Assembly (NCBI GenBank): GCA_029204225.1
Contig: CM055103.1
Coordinates: 2,692,406-2,756,405 of the forward strand
DNA from: Diphasiastrum complanatum
Lineage: Eukaryota; Streptophyta; Lycopodiopsida; Lycopodiales; Lycopodiaceae
DNA: 64,000 bases
Direction of reading: 5' to 3'
Numbering within the stretch: position 1 is the stretch's first letter; the number at the start of each line of letters is the position of its first letter. A program made the position numbers and the translations under genes. Shown here in pieces: positions 28,991 through 40,721 of the stretch. The notes beneath the pieces are model-generated. The model was not told the origin of the DNA, did not search any database, and worked only from the letters and a program-made list of their open reading frames with translations.

Positions 28991-29942
28991 ATGGGATCTA
29001 TTCTAGAAGCTAGCGAGAGGTTGAATTCTACAAATTATGCTATTTGGAAGGTTAGGATGGAGTCACTAATGGTGCTCCAAGACCTTTATGAGTTCTTGAT
29101 TGAAGATGAAGATGAACCTCTAGGTGCACAAGAGCTAATTAAATACAAGAGGAGATCTAGATTGGCACTTCATTGTGTGAAGATGAATGTAAGCAATGAT
29201 CTCTTGAGAGAAGTATTATCATGTACTAATGCTAAAGAGGCTTGGGAGTCTTTAAAATCAATCTACAAATCAAGCAACACTTCTAGAGTCCTCATACTTA
29301 GAAATCAGAATTTGCAAAGCATGAAAAGAAGTGAGGAGAGTGCACAAGATTATGTGCTTAGAATCAAGTCTCTAAATAGGGATTTGGCTTCCATTGGAGA
29401 GAAGATTCATGATTGAGAGCTTGTACAAATTGTTCTTAATGGTCTAGGAGATGACTTTGCAAATTTGATCAAAAATTTTGCAATCCAAGACACCTTGCCC
29501 ACTATAGAAAAGCTACATAGTGTATTAGTGGCTGAAGAGTATAGGATGTTAAACACCAAAGCAAGATTGAACTCATCATCTTTGCAAGATGGTGATGAGA
29601 AAGCCAATTTCTCATTCAAGGGCAAAGAAAACCAATGTAAAGAAGAAGCATCCAAAGTAGGCCAAGGAAGAGGATGATGCATCAAGCTCAAAGAGCAAGA
29701 TCAAAGACAAGTCCAAGTTCAAATGTTTTTTTTGTGGAAAGAAAGGGCATTTTGCATCAGAATGTCTCAAGAAGAAGCAATAGAACAAGCAAAGCAACAT
29801 TGCACATCAAGAGAAGGAGGATGAAGAAGAATCATCCTTGATGGTTTCCAACAAATCACCATCATCCAAGTGCAACACCAATGATTCTTGGTGGATAGAT
29901 AGTGGGGCTAGCTCCCACATGACATTTCAAAAGGACAATTTC
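28991..29942 (+). pseudogene. copia gag and protease start of the host element
   Basis: MGSILEASERLNSTNYAIWK is followed by the conserved gag body. A TGA at 29414-29416 replaces the residue before ELVQIVLNGL. The frame shifts near 29640. The zinc knuckle CFFCGKKGHFASEC and the protease WWIDSGASSHM follow. It retains the KEAWESLKSIYKSSNTSR segment that is missing from the 4.6-kb element's gag. An upstream in-frame ATG at 28967 exists, but homologous gags favour the later start. Confidence 0.85.
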
Positions 29943-30190
29943 TCCACTTCATGATTTCAAGAAAAGTGCTAGATCTTGATGTAGATCTAGAGAAAGGTAG
30001 CTTATGAGCCTTTGAGAGGCTACAAGCTTCACACATCTTTCCACACTTTGAAAAATGCTTGGAGAAGCCGAGTGCAAGCTCCTTTGCACAAATTGTTTTC
30101 ATAGCTTTGAAGTTGGGGTGGCCCAACCTTTTGTGCCATAGCTCATAAATTGTGCACAAATGATGGCTTATCTCAATTTTTTTTGGCAAT
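29943..30190 (-). pseudogene. inverted copia GAG-pre-integrase fragment
   Basis: The minus strand encodes ELWHKRLGHPNFKAMKTI followed by CGKMCEACSLSKAHKLPF, the zinc-binding GAG-pre-integrase domain. It is joined head-on to the plus-strand protease of the neighbouring element. It is close kin to the domain in the 4.6-kb copia. Confidence 0.85.
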
Positions 30191-31890
30191 CCTCATAACC
30201 TTTGCACACTCACACAAAGAGCTATTCTTCCTCTCTAATGCGCCAAATTTGTAAGGAGAATAAGAATAATTGTATTCCTTTTTGATGTCTTTGGAGTCAC
30301 ATAATTTCTTGAATCTTGAATATCTATACTCTCCACCATTGTAGTATCTCAAAACCTTGATTTTTTGCATTGAGTTGATTTTCAACAAGATTTTTGACTT
30401 GACAAATATTTTATACACAAGATCTATAGAAGATAAAAGATAAAGTCATGTGAACTTACTGAAGTATTGATGTTTAGACTAAAAAGAATGAACATTCAAT
30501 TGGCTCAAATGCAACGATGAGATGGATCTTGAAGTGGATCTTACACACAAACCTTTCCAAAAAAATTCAAAGACTTTGGCAAACCAATCAACTTCTATCA
30601 TAGCTTCCATGCTCTTGGAGTTTGGGATGGCCCAATTTCTTATGACATACTTTCACATTGGACATCTCATCTTTGACAAGCATCACACACTCATTAGTAT
30701 CAACATATGCATCAAACTTGAATAATCTACTATAAATAATGGTACTTGTAACTCAATTATTCATAATGTGGCAAATATTTCCGTCAAAATCAACATTCAT
30801 ACGATTATCAAGCACTTGAGCTACACTTAACAAGTTCTTTTCCGTTGTTGGAACAAACAAGACATTAAACCAAGGCACAATGGGATTGAATCCACTCCTT
30901 CCATTGTACCTTTAATTTATTGTATATATTGACTTTTTAGCACCATGATAAGCAATGAGGGAAGACAAATAGTCCTTGTGCTCGATCATATGGGAACTTG
31001 TCCCCACTAAAATTAGTCACAAATCACAAGATGTGTAGTTGACATTGATGATGATAAAACTATAAGGGATTGCTATTATTGATCTTCTTGATCCTCCTCG
31101 TTGAAATTTGCTTGTTTTCACATAGTGTCCCTTCTTTCCACACACAACCAAAAAACACACTTGATCCTTGACTCTCTTATGATGTGGATGGTTCTCCACC
31201 CTCTTTGAGTTGCTTTTTATTGGTTCCTTTTTCTTTTCACTTGCTTTTTCCCTGAGTATAGTATGCTTTCTTTTCACCATCATTGTTGGAATAAGAAATT
31301 CTCAATCTATTTTCATATTGGCAATCTTACTCTCTTGAATTACTAGGACTCCTTGTAAGATTTCAATAGATAGTAAATGAGCCTAGATGTCATATGTTTG
31401 GACAAGATTGAATATTCTTCTCCAAAACCATTCAATAAAATTTGAACTTACTGACACTCCTCAATTACAATTCCAATGCAAACAAGCTCTTGATTTAGAG
31501 CCTTCACTCTTAACACATAGGAATATGTACGGTCTTCCTTGCTCCTAAAACTTCTTAGACCCAGATTCCTTAGTGTGAGCAATCTAGAGATCTTTCTCGA
31601 CTCATAAGTAGTTTGGATCACTTTGTATGCTTTTTGAACATATTAACAAGCTCCTATTTCCTTGAGGAGCTCATTGGAAACATTTATTTTTACGCAATGG
31701 AGGGCCAATCTTGTTCTCCTTTTGTGCTTTGTTTGACCTTGAGTTTGGTGACATTTCTTCTCATCCCCAAAAAATATATTTTTATTAGATCTTGTAGTAC
31801 AATTAAGGATTCTATCCTTATTTTTTTATATTGAATAGTTAGTAGAGTTGAGCCTCAAGTAGAAATGCTCTAATGGATGCCATTTGAGAA
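30191..31890 (-). pseudogene. decayed copia gag to integrase on the minus strand
   Basis: Reading leftwards on the minus strand: gag start region near 31880; gag body; a damaged zinc knuckle near 31130 (CGKKGHYVKTSKF); protease/linker near 30950 (SSHMIEHKDYLSSL); a GAG-pre-integrase remnant near 30640 (KLGHPKLQ); and an integrase core at 30418-30190 (NGGEYRYSRFKKLCDSKDIK, ERKNSSLCECAK). It contains many stops and frameshifts, so it is much older than the two LTR-bounded copies. No LTR or primer site was found. Confidence 0.8.
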
Positions 31891-34406
31891 CTAATTCTTG
31901 TACACAAAGGTACACTTGTAAAATACTGACCAAATTTGTCTTTGCTACTCTTAGGAACTTAATTTAAATCTTATAGACTCAATGATCAAGACCTATAAAT
32001 ATCTAAAACCCAGATCTAGCACACAAACTCTACACAATTCCAATGTGTTCAAATAATTCTTGCCAATCTTTTACATCATAGAGCCTTGATTTTATGTATC
32101 CTCAAAAAATAAGTCTTAAAATAATGTGCAATAACAAGTTTGGTGTATTAACAATGACTTGGATATACAAAGTAGTTAAAAAAGACTAAACATCAAAGCT
32201 AGATTGAATTCATATCCAATTCAAAATTGCAACAATTTCATAGTTGAGGTTGACAACGTGGAGCAAACACAAGGTAAAGAGATTGTTTTTTTAAGAATTC
32301 AAGTTGTTCATTATGTTCAACATATCTTTGTGATGTAACATACATAATCAATACACAAATTAATGAGACAAAATCATCTAACAAAACATGCTTCCCATAA
32401 GTTTTGAATCTTAAGTTCAATATTAGTGACATAGATCAAAGTGAAAAATTTTGCATGGTTTGCTAAGGTAGATAATCTGTTTAAAAAGCTCCATATGCTA
32501 ACAAACGAATATAAATTTCTTTCCCAAATAATTATTACAAAAGCTTTATGGGAAAGTGCCTCAAGCTTTTGACAATTTCCATTTTGGATAAATGATAAAA
32601 AAAAAAAGGATGTATGGTTCCTTACTTGATTCTTACATGTTTTGTATTCAGATTAAAGGTTTTCCTAATAATTCAACTCTTGCATGTGTAAATGCTTACA
32701 AATGACTTGAATATTTTCAATTGATGATATGCAATGTGTAGTCAAAATGATTTCCTCATTCTCCATGGTAGGTCATTGAGTTGGATAAGACTTGGCATTG
32801 TGCTTTTGTAGGTGTGGGCTTGAATGTTGGAAATTCAATTGGTGTAAAATAGATCAATGAGACATTCAATGAATAAAAAAAAAATTGGCTAACTTTACAA
32901 GGACAAGAAATGGTCAAGGTTCGTGATATAACTAAAATTCTCAGCCGTGAATAAAATTTTGAAATTATCATTCTGTGAAGTGAGTAGTAATGATGTGCAC
33001 AATTGTAATCATAAGTTTGCACATTATATCAAACAATAATTCGGTAATCAATCACCAAATGTGGGGAGGTTGGGGAAAGTAAAAATATTAGTTGATAGTG
33101 CCTTGCCTATAAGCAAAAATAGCACATGTAGAGAGGCCACTTAATATCAAAATTATATCTACAAAATAAAACAATATACACACGCGCAATATAAGCCCAT
33201 TGTCTTGACAAGGTAGGAGTATTATAGTAAACATTGTTAGGATACCAAAAGGACCACTGAGTGAGTAAAGTTGATGCCAACCTGGGCTATAATAGTAGAT
33301 TAAAGATGGGAGAAGCTTTCTTCTCGATATCTTTCACAAGCCAATGTTACACCTAATGACATGTCACAAGAATATGCCAAGTTGTCTTGAGGTTGAATTG
33401 ACGTTCTATACCAAACGAGTTTGGTAGGTCATGTCAAGAAAAGCTTATTGCTCTTGTGCAAGTAGCATCTTACACAATGATTTCTCAAGAAGCTTAAAGG
33501 CACCATGCAATAGGTTTGTTTTTGCTCTTAGATCAGAACATTTGACCCATACCACCATCACAATCTGGATAGGCTTTTTTTTGCTCTTAGATCACAAGAC
33601 CAAAGCCGTAAATACAGTTTAAGTGTAACCAAAAAACTTTAATAAAATCCTGTAAGCAAGGCTGGGCTACTCTTGGTTATTGCTGCTTAAAATTTTAAAA
33701 AAACATTCACCTGCAACTAAAACTCTTGGCGGCCTGACAAAGCAATCCCTTTCTAACGGATCGAGCAACAAAAATTCTTGCATGACAACAAGCCTAATGA
33801 ACGCTTGGTTACAAAAGGTTGAAATATAAATAGTTTTCTAGTAACCTTGGTAGTATGACTTATGAATAGATAAGAAGAAATATTTCTAGTCCAAAGTGCT
33901 GCAAGTCAGCAATAGACTCTATTAAATACCACTCTTACATTAAGAAAGAACATAATTTCTCTTTCATCTTCTATTGAGCCATGTACTGGTTAACTCCCAC
34001 TATAAATACAAGGTCCAAATAGCCACTATACCTATTCATGATTACTTCGATGTGACCTTGAATGCATAGAATGATCTGAGCCGTATATAAAATTTTGAGG
34101 ACAGCAGCAACCATAGGCCAGCATAATTGAATAGTTCAAAGGCCAAGTCTAAGGTATTCAGGGAAATCACAGGTGACGCTCATGGAACTGATGAGATTAT
34201 AGATAATTTCAATCTGATGCAGGTCACCGAGTCCCATATACCTTGGTCTTTCCCAAGCGCTTTCTTGACAAGAGTATTATATGCAACGGATCAAAATTGA
34301 GGGCTGCTCCAATCGAATTGGAATCAGAAATATACAATTGAGCAAGCATTGGACTTTTTCATTGCCAGACGAGATAGTCCTTCTGATCATCAACCCCTGT
34401 TCATAC
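31891..34406. other. no recognisable gene
   Basis: AT-rich sequence. The LTR of the decayed minus-strand copia should lie at its left, but no boundary is visible. On the minus strand near 34130-34250, frames such as MGLGDLHQIEIIYNLISS look protein-like but cannot be assigned. Confidence 0.4.
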
Positions 34407-34543
34407 CTTCTTCCAGAAGTCTAAACTTCTTTGTTGAAGGTCATTGAAATAAGGTCCATCAACATATGAGGCCATAGCCTTCAGAAGCTGGAAAAAGTTC
34501 TCCCCTCCATCCTGCACATACTTGCAAGCCTTATTCGTTAAAT
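34407..34543 (-). CDS. candidate single exon of an unidentified host gene
   Basis: On the minus strand a pyrimidine-rich acceptor (tcgtttctgccag) precedes 137 nt of open frame, followed by a GTATGA donor after TGGAAGAAG. The peptide (residues include KACKYVQDGGENFFQLLKAM and DGPYFNDLQQRSLDFWKK) has the composition of an alpha-helical protein and no transposon similarity that I recognise. Partner exons were not established. It could be a gene fragment or a chance frame. Confidence 0.35.
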
Positions 34544-35257
34544 CTGGCAGAAACGAGCTAGAAACTAAAAGAGAAGAAGCGTTCACCTTTGTACAGTAAT
34601 TATTAGTAGAGGTATGGCTATTTCTTTTGATAATCAAGAGGCTACTTTGAGTCCTACTCTAGTACAAAAAATGAGCTGGTTTCACTCTAAGGAGCATCAT
34701 ACAAGTTAGACTAGTTTTTGCGGTAAAATTTGTACAGAAAATGACAGCGATAGTTACTATCTAAAAGAATCCTATACTGGTAACGATGATGCTTATGAGA
34801 GAGATCCCTATTTATGCAAAGCAGAAACTATTAACGTCTAATAATCTTTAAGGTAAACCTGGTATTTTTTACAGCATTAAGGATTTATGTCATAGGTACT
34901 TGTTGGTTTGATATGCACAAGAGTAGAGAGTCATGGCTTATTATCATAAGATAGATACACTCTATACCATGATCAAATTCTTTTTAGACCTAAGTATATT
35001 AAGATTTCTTAACCTTTTGTACTGAAGGACTCACTGATTACATTTTGACCCTAAAGTAGATGAACTGCTAAGCTGCTTGTGCGAGAGCTAAGAGGTAAGC
35101 ACCCAACCCTTATCTGAGGCTAAGACTACTAATAACCCCTCGCAGGTCCTCATTTGTCAGTTTTGATAATAGAAATTGTCACTTCAAGCGAGACCTTAGA
35201 AGCATATTTGCAAGATGTTCCACATGGTTAGAGACAGGTTTCAAGATGTTTCATATG

Positions 35258-35776
35258 TCATCGTATGGAACTTTGTCTGTTCTTGGCTTCTGTAAGGGCA
35301 TCATGAGAGTCCGGGATGCCTGACACGAACGTTGAAGGCCTTTTGCTCTCGCAGCTGGCTCTCATTGAGAGTGGCAGAAATGATAGAAACTGGAGCATCC
35401 GATTTACCTGGGCTTTTGAGGACCTCTGCCCAAGATTTGACAGTTGCATGATGTCGCTCCACTCTACTTTCGAGTTGCTGGATTGTTGTTGAAGTAGCTA
35501 CATTAGAGGATGCTGCAATTTCTTGTCTGAGTTCTTCAATGGAAAATCTGTACGGTGAAAGTGTGATTGTATTCATAGCGATAGGAGTCCATTTCTTTTC
35601 GGTGGCTTGCAAGAAGTCCAAGGACTCTTGTCATGTCTGCACTGAGAGAACAAAAGCATAGAAGGAGATGGAGTTAAGGGAAGAGTGACATTGGACTCAA
35701 TATTAGATGCACTGTGAGAGAGGGGGATAGCATAAGGTAGATCAGTAAGAGATGGGTTAGAGGCCGTGTTAGCCAT
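35258..35776 (-). pseudogene. LINE ORF1 remnant
   Basis: The minus strand starts at MANTASNPSLTD and, after frameshifts, continues to a coiled-coil stretch (ATSTTIQQLESRVERHHATV) and LREQKAFNVRVRHPGLS. This matches the LINE at 40.7-43.3 kb (LRDFKSLNVRVRGVLDTQDA) in spacing and motif. It is an RNA-binding chaperone-type ORF1, now broken. Confidence 0.6.
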
Positions 35777-36001
35777 CACAAGCAGCCCCTCTGATTGAGA
35801 TGCCAAAACTTGTGATATGTGTCGTGGTATTTGATTTTCACCCTTCTTAGATCTAGCAATGAGGAGAGATAACTTGAGCAGAGGCGTGCAGTGGCAGATG
35901 GTAAGCCTAGCAATGGCGACAATGGCATATATGGCATGGAAGGAGTTCAGACCCAAGGTCTTCAATATCTCTGGCCTTGTGGGACTTCATCTTCTTAATG
36001 G

Positions 36002-36203
36002 CTACGAGTACCAAGTCAGATGTGAAGAAAGAGAACACATATGGTTGTGGGATATAGAGATAGGTGAGTCAGTAGAGACGGTATACAAGCTAGTAGCATA
36101 AGCAATCCAAATGCGGAGGTCCTCCAGGAGAGGTGGTGGAGAGCGAGGAATGAACTCACGCCAAAAAGCGCTCGAGGAAAAAAAAAAGGTCAATAAGACG
36201 TTT

Positions 36204-36205
<2 letters not shown>
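36002..36205 (-). pseudogene. LINE linker/3' coding fragment next to (TC)n
   Basis: On the minus strand, directly after a (TC)n tract, the sequence encodes SSSAFWREFIPRSPPPLLEDL. The first part matches SSSSAFWHEFIPRA at the end of the 40.7-kb LINE. Same family, short and broken. Confidence 0.55.

Positions 36206-36279
<74 letters not shown>
36206..36279. repeat. (AG)37 microsatellite between two LINE pieces
   Basis: 74 bp of pure AG. On the minus strand it directly follows a LINE 3' end (...TTAATAAAGC) and directly precedes another LINE fragment. Confidence 0.97.
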
Positions 36280-36282
<3 letters not shown>

Positions 36283-36420
36283 TATTAACACCTTTTGATG
36301 CCAAATGGCATATAAGACCAAATAAATACATCTCAAGTGTGATAGATACTGAAAGGAGCATGTAAATGTCTCCATAAACAAACAACAACTACTAGCTAAA
36401 ATAATTGGTCTATCAAGACC
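36280..36420 (-). repeat. LINE 3' end with conserved ATGCC-GGCAT stem
   Basis: Minus strand: GTCTTATATGCCATTTGGCAT, then AAAAGGTGTTAATAAAGC, then (TC)n. The same terminal sequence with small changes occurs at 57887-58030. The self-complementary ATGCC...GGCAT is a candidate 3' stem-loop for reverse-transcriptase recognition. That role is inferred. Confidence 0.65.
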
Positions 36421-36539
36421 AGATAAAAACTCTAAAATCTCTAAAATGCTCTAAAATGCTAATGGACATGGAAGTCCGAAACATGGTACAATGGGGTGTC
36501 ATATAACTTGCCACTTGGCAGTACCTTGACACATAGGCA

Positions 36540-36690
36540 AGTGAGTAGGCTGACATGTGTCACTCATCCACTACTGGACTAAGTGTCCCAATGAGCATGT
36601 GCCACGTGTCATGTTTGGCCGGTCAACCCTGACATGTGTCACTCATTCATTGGACCAAGTGTCCAAGTGAGCATACGACATGTGTCACGT
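36540..36690. repeat. tandem units around CTGACATGTGTCACTCAT
   Basis: Two units of about 80 bp share TGACATGTGTCACTCAT, AAGTGTCC and GAGCAT.TG.CA(C/T)GTGTCA. A third related unit is at 40506. They may be enhancer-like repeats in a gypsy LTR. Confidence 0.6.
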
Positions 36691-37269
36691 TCAACTCTCC
36701 TACTTTTTAGGAGTTTAGTCCAACCACTCCTAATTAATGATCCAGTACCCTATACCCAAGCAACATGCGACTCTAAGACTCAAAAACTTAATTAAAAGCT
36801 TTATTTACATTTCTGTTACAAAGGTCACCACAGGCCGGTGACTTAGCCATTTCTGTATTTACAAGAAATACATCTATAAGTAAAAACAGTAAACAACCGG
36901 GACAGGGAGTAAAAGCTGTAACAGGCATGGGGGATGAACTCACGCCAAAAAGCACCAGATGAGGAGCTATAAAGAAGATCCACCAGGTGTTTCCCTTCGG
37001 AAGATTCGTATATACGTTTTTTATAACGACAAGTATAGCTATGAGATGCCGAAGGTGGGGGGATTGTGCAGATTGAAGGTGAAGTTGTTTGCATATATAG
37101 TCATACCAGGGTTGGTGAGGATGACGAGACTTCGTGTTCGAGGATTTCCTACGATGTTTGGCTGGGAAGGCCATAGAAGCGGCAGTACGAAGAGCTATAG
37201 TAAGGAAAGATGCTTGGAAATGTAGTGGGCTATCAAAGGGAAAATTACGGAGAGCATCTTGGTAGAGAG
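36611..37269 (-). repeat. left copy of a LINE 3' piece plus flanking sequence
   Basis: 36798-37269 is a LINE 3' fragment about 97% identical by eye to 40677-41170, with two small deletions. 36611-36797 matches 40489-40676 at roughly 90%. The LINE piece is fused to gypsy pol at about 37270 across a CCTCTCT microhomology. This flank plus LINE unit occurs on both sides of the gypsy body. Confidence 0.8.
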
Positions 37270-38120
37270 AGGGTCAACAATTTTTAAAGTGACAATATCA
37301 GCCACAACTTGATTCACAGCATCGAAACTTCACTGCTGAACTTCCGTTCACTCTTTCCATTTATTTTTCTGTAACATATCAGTTAATGGTGCAGCTACGT
37401 GTTAATAATTCTTCACACCTTTATGATAAAACACAGCCAACCCTAGAAAGCTTCTTAGTGCCGTCAAGTCTGTAGGAATAGGCCAGGCAAGAAGAACATC
37501 AACTTTTTGCAGATCCGGTTTTATTCCATTTGCTGACACTATAAAACCCAAATATGTTATTTCTGTTTTAAACAATTCACTTTTTTTATCATTAGCGAAC
37601 AATGTGTTTTCCCTCAAAGTTGATAACACAGTTCTAAGGTGATTAACATGCATAGCATCACCACAACTGTAAACAAGTATGTCATCAACAAAATTAACCA
37701 CAAACTTGCCCATAAACGGTCTAAGCACATCGTTCATTAACATCATAAATGTTGCAGGGGCATTGGTCAATCCACAGGGCATAACTAAAAATTCATAGTG
37801 TCCAAAACGAGCCCGGAAGGCAATCTTATGCACATTCTCTTCTCGAACTCTCACCTGGTGGTAACCACTCTTTATATCAATTTTGTAGCACCATGGAGGG
37901 CATCCAAAAGATCATCTATACGTGGCATAGGATATCGATGCTCAACAGCAATCTTGTTCAAGCCTCGATAGTCCACACACATTCTCCAAGACCCATCCTT
38001 CTTTTTTACCAGAATGATCGGAGAGGCAAAGTGGGAGAAGCTAGGTCTTACTTGCCCCTTGGCAAGATAGTCCTCAATCATGCTTCTGACCTCTTCCTCC
38101 TCTTTCAGACGATGATCCAA
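37270..38120 (-). pseudogene. gypsy reverse transcriptase and RNase H start
   Basis: 38120-37872 encodes SPIILVKKKDGSWRMCVDYRG and the YPMPRIDDLLD motif. A frame break follows. 37854-37402 continues with FLVMPCGLTNAPATF and the catalytic FVDDILVYS (Y-to-F variant of YVDD), then the connection domain. RNase H begins (FDAVNQVVAD) and is cut at 37270. Confidence 0.9.
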
Positions 38121-38338
38121 GAATTACCTCGATTCTATGCTCCACATTTCTCTTAGGGGGTAAAATAGATGGAAGTTCATTCGTGAACACATCTAGAAAC
38201 TCCTCCCTAATTTGGCAATTTAGGTTCTTAGTGAGGTTAGTTTGTTCTTGACATAAATCAGACTCATTAGAAGAAACAAACATATCATACATGCACTTAC
38301 ACCGAACCTTATGCAGCTCCAGATGCCCTCCATGGTGA

Positions 38339-39010
38339 TCAAAGGCCCTGGAGGCATATCAGGCTTTCCCCGCAGGGAATGAATCCTACCATCGTGCTGG
38401 AACTCATACACATGAGTATCCCAAGCGATGTAGGGTTTCTTAGCCACATGCCAACAAATTCCAGCACCACATCAAAGTGAGCCAAACGGGTAATCTCAAA
38501 ATCTAACTCCTCGGTATAGCTCTGAATGGTTAGAGGCGTACCCACAACCCTGGCATCCCACACTTCCGCACCCTTTCCATCAGCCATTTCGACTGTGTAC
38601 TGCTACAGGGATGGTTGTGTGCTCACTCTTAACGGTTTAATCAAGGAGGAGTTAATGACGTTATGTGAGGACCCAATGTCAAATAGAATCAAAACATCTC
38701 TACCACACAACTGTCCATGCGTAACAATCAAAGAAGTGCAAGGAAACTGATACCCGTGTTGCGCTGCTCTCGACAACTGTGGTAAAGGAACTGAGTCCAC
38801 CTTCCGAATCACCGACACGCTCATCAAACGTGGAATACCTTGAGGTTGTTCCTGCTCCAATTCCTCAATTTTCATAGGATCTGCCTCCTCAACTTGCAAA
38901 TTGTAGGTGGTCCGTGAGGGATTGCGAGGGCACTCCTTCCACCTATGCCGCCCTAGACAGCCAAAGCAAAGGTTCTCTTTCTTTGCCCGCTTTATGTCTT
39001 GTGGCGACAA
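38339..39010 (-). pseudogene. gypsy zinc knuckle and protease region
   Basis: CFGCLGRHRWKECP is a CCHC knuckle with altered spacing. About 80 residues on, LILFDIGSSHNVINSSL is the aspartic protease, with Asp-Ile-Gly in place of the usual Asp-Ser/Thr-Gly. Further motifs continue in shifted frames to 38339. Confidence 0.75.
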
Positions 39011-39380
39011 CGTAGAAAAGCGTTGCCCCCCTTGGGCATTGGACGTCCCATACCGCCCTTAGCCTTTTGAGGTGCCCGCACTTTTACTCTTTTTTGCACT
39101 CTGAGTTTGCTCTTGCAAGGATTGACCCTTTCATTTTTTAAACTTTCTTTTCCCCCAAGGCTGAAACCCTCCTGAAGTAGGTGTCTCAGACTCCTTGGCC
39201 TGTTTTCCATCTTCGTACTATAGGGCCATCTGCAAAGCCCTGTGGAGGCTTGGAGCCTGCTCCGTCCTTACAAAAGGCCGAAGGCTTTCACGCAAGCCCC
39301 CCCCACAAGTTGAAACACTTGTAAAAACATTGGCACCTCCTTAGGTATCCGCATGAGTGCCTCCCTATATTTGTATATTC

Positions 39381-39926
39381 CTATACGGACGCATTACCTT
39401 GTTTGAGACTTGACCATGCTTGCAACGCCTGGTTTTTCTCATCCAACGGTACCCAATTCTCTGTAAACATAAGCTTGAACGCTTCCCAAGTTGTAGGTAC
39501 CAGATTATCCTTCTCGATTTTGCGCCACCAACATTGTGCAGTCTCTTGTAGTCGATATGTGGCCTCCGCAATCTTGTGATCATCATCCTCAATACCACAC
39601 ATCTGAAAAGCCTTTTCCCACTTTTGTATCCAGTTTTCCACCGCATCAGTATTCCGCATAGCAACTGCTCCCGTATATTTCGGCGGCTTCAAATCCTTGA
39701 TTGTGGGTAATTTTTGCGTCTTCGATGGATGTTCGACTTCTTTCTCAACTGTCACAGGTTCAACGGCCACCATAGCCGTTCCACTGACTCTCTCGGGTTC
39801 CTGTGGGGATTTGGTCGACTTCAATTGTTCGAGAATTTGCTGTAGCACTATCTCCATGGCGTCAACCTTGGCTGCCACCTCCTCAATTCTCAGTATCTCG
39901 GTGCTAGAACCCTCCAACGGATCCAT
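39381..39926 (-). pseudogene. gypsy gag (retrotrans_gag-type)
   Basis: 181 residues from MDPLEGSSTEILRIEEVAAK, with the capsid-like signature NWIQKWEKAFQMCGIEDDDH and ATYRLQETAQCWWRKI. It runs out of frame at about 39381 before the zinc knuckle at 39.0 kb, so a frameshift separates them. Confidence 0.8.
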
Positions 39927-40402
39927 ATTTACAGTGTTAGAAACCTGTCCACTTGCTTAGAGGTCGAAATTATCAGCAAACAAGGGTTTCTGATCCTCGA
40001 AACCCCCTCCAACAAATCACACCAGGTCTGTCCCTGCTGCTACAGCGTACCGTACACACTTTTCGGCTTTCAAAATGATCAAAAATGTCAAAACCAGCAC
40101 TTTCGAAACCCTTGTCCACTCAGCCACAAACTATTTCTTCGATTTTGAAGGATATTTGAACTTGAAATCGTCGTTTCAGGACTCCAACCTGTCAACGCTG
40201 GATCTGCAGCCCCCTGTGCAGAATTTCAGACCTGTTTGCGCCTGTTTTCGGCTCAGAAATTGCCGATCTTCTAGCTGTCCCTCAGCGCTGGAACTGCCCT
40301 AGTTTCTGGCTTCCAAATTCGGCGAAATTGCCCGTCCGCCGCCATTGATGGTCCTCCTACAATGTTGCTGAGATTTTTACACCTCTCTCCCAAACGTAAG
40401 CC

Positions 40403-40416
40403 TGGCTCTGATACCA
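40403..40416 (-). other. primer-binding site, initiator tRNA-Met, of the gypsy element
   Basis: The minus strand TGGTATCAGAGCCA is a 14-base match. After a 2-nt spacer the LTR begins on the plus strand with TGTCGAGCTCTCC (40419). Confidence 0.88.
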
Positions 40417-40418
40417 AA

Positions 40419-40676
40419 TGTCGAGCTCTCCCTAATCTTCCAACTGACACCCGTCCAAACATGCACTGATTGCCACAGATTTCCAGCCATGTTTGACTGG
40501 TCAACCCTGACATATGTCATTCATTGGACCAAGTGTCCCAGTGAGCATATGACATGTGTCACGTTGACTAGTCAACTCCTACTTTTTAGGAGGTCAGTCC
40601 AGCCACTCCTAATTAATGACCCAGTACCCTATACCCAAGCAACATGCGACTCTGAGGCTCAGAAACTTAATTAACA
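40419..40676 (-). repeat. gypsy 5' LTR, primer-proximal part
   Basis: This sequence lies between the primer site and the LINE 3' end. Its distal 190 bp recurs at 36611-36797 on the other side of the element, as expected of an LTR. The primer-proximal 70 bp (TGTCGAGCTC to CCACAGATTTCC) has no copy on the left. Confidence 0.55.
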
Positions 40677-40721
40677 GCTTTATTTACATTTCTGTTACAA
40701 AGGTCACCACAAGCCGGTGAC

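Larger units (their letters stand above)
24832..29942 (+). mobile_element. plus-strand copia element, interrupted and truncated
   Basis: The primer site (24832), a leader split by another element (24996-28521), gag (28991 on), a zinc knuckle and the protease DSGAS motif are in normal order on the plus strand. At about 29943 the sequence switches abruptly to an inverted copia fragment, so protease onward and the 3' LTR are lost. The gag carries at least one nonsense codon and a frameshift. Confidence 0.8.
37270..40418 (-). mobile_element. Ty3/gypsy element body (gag, protease, reverse transcriptase), truncated
   Basis: On the minus strand: primer site (40403-40416), leader, gag, zinc knuckle, protease, reverse transcriptase and the start of RNase H. 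The element then stops at a junction with a LINE fragment. Integrase and most of RNase H are absent. Each domain carries frameshifts or stops, so the element is dead. Confidence 0.85.

Noticed and set aside
37402-38120. Possible endogenous pararetrovirus reverse transcriptase
   Set aside because: The neighbouring gag, protease order and an LTR-adjacent tRNA primer site fit Ty3/gypsy; no virus-specific domain is seen.
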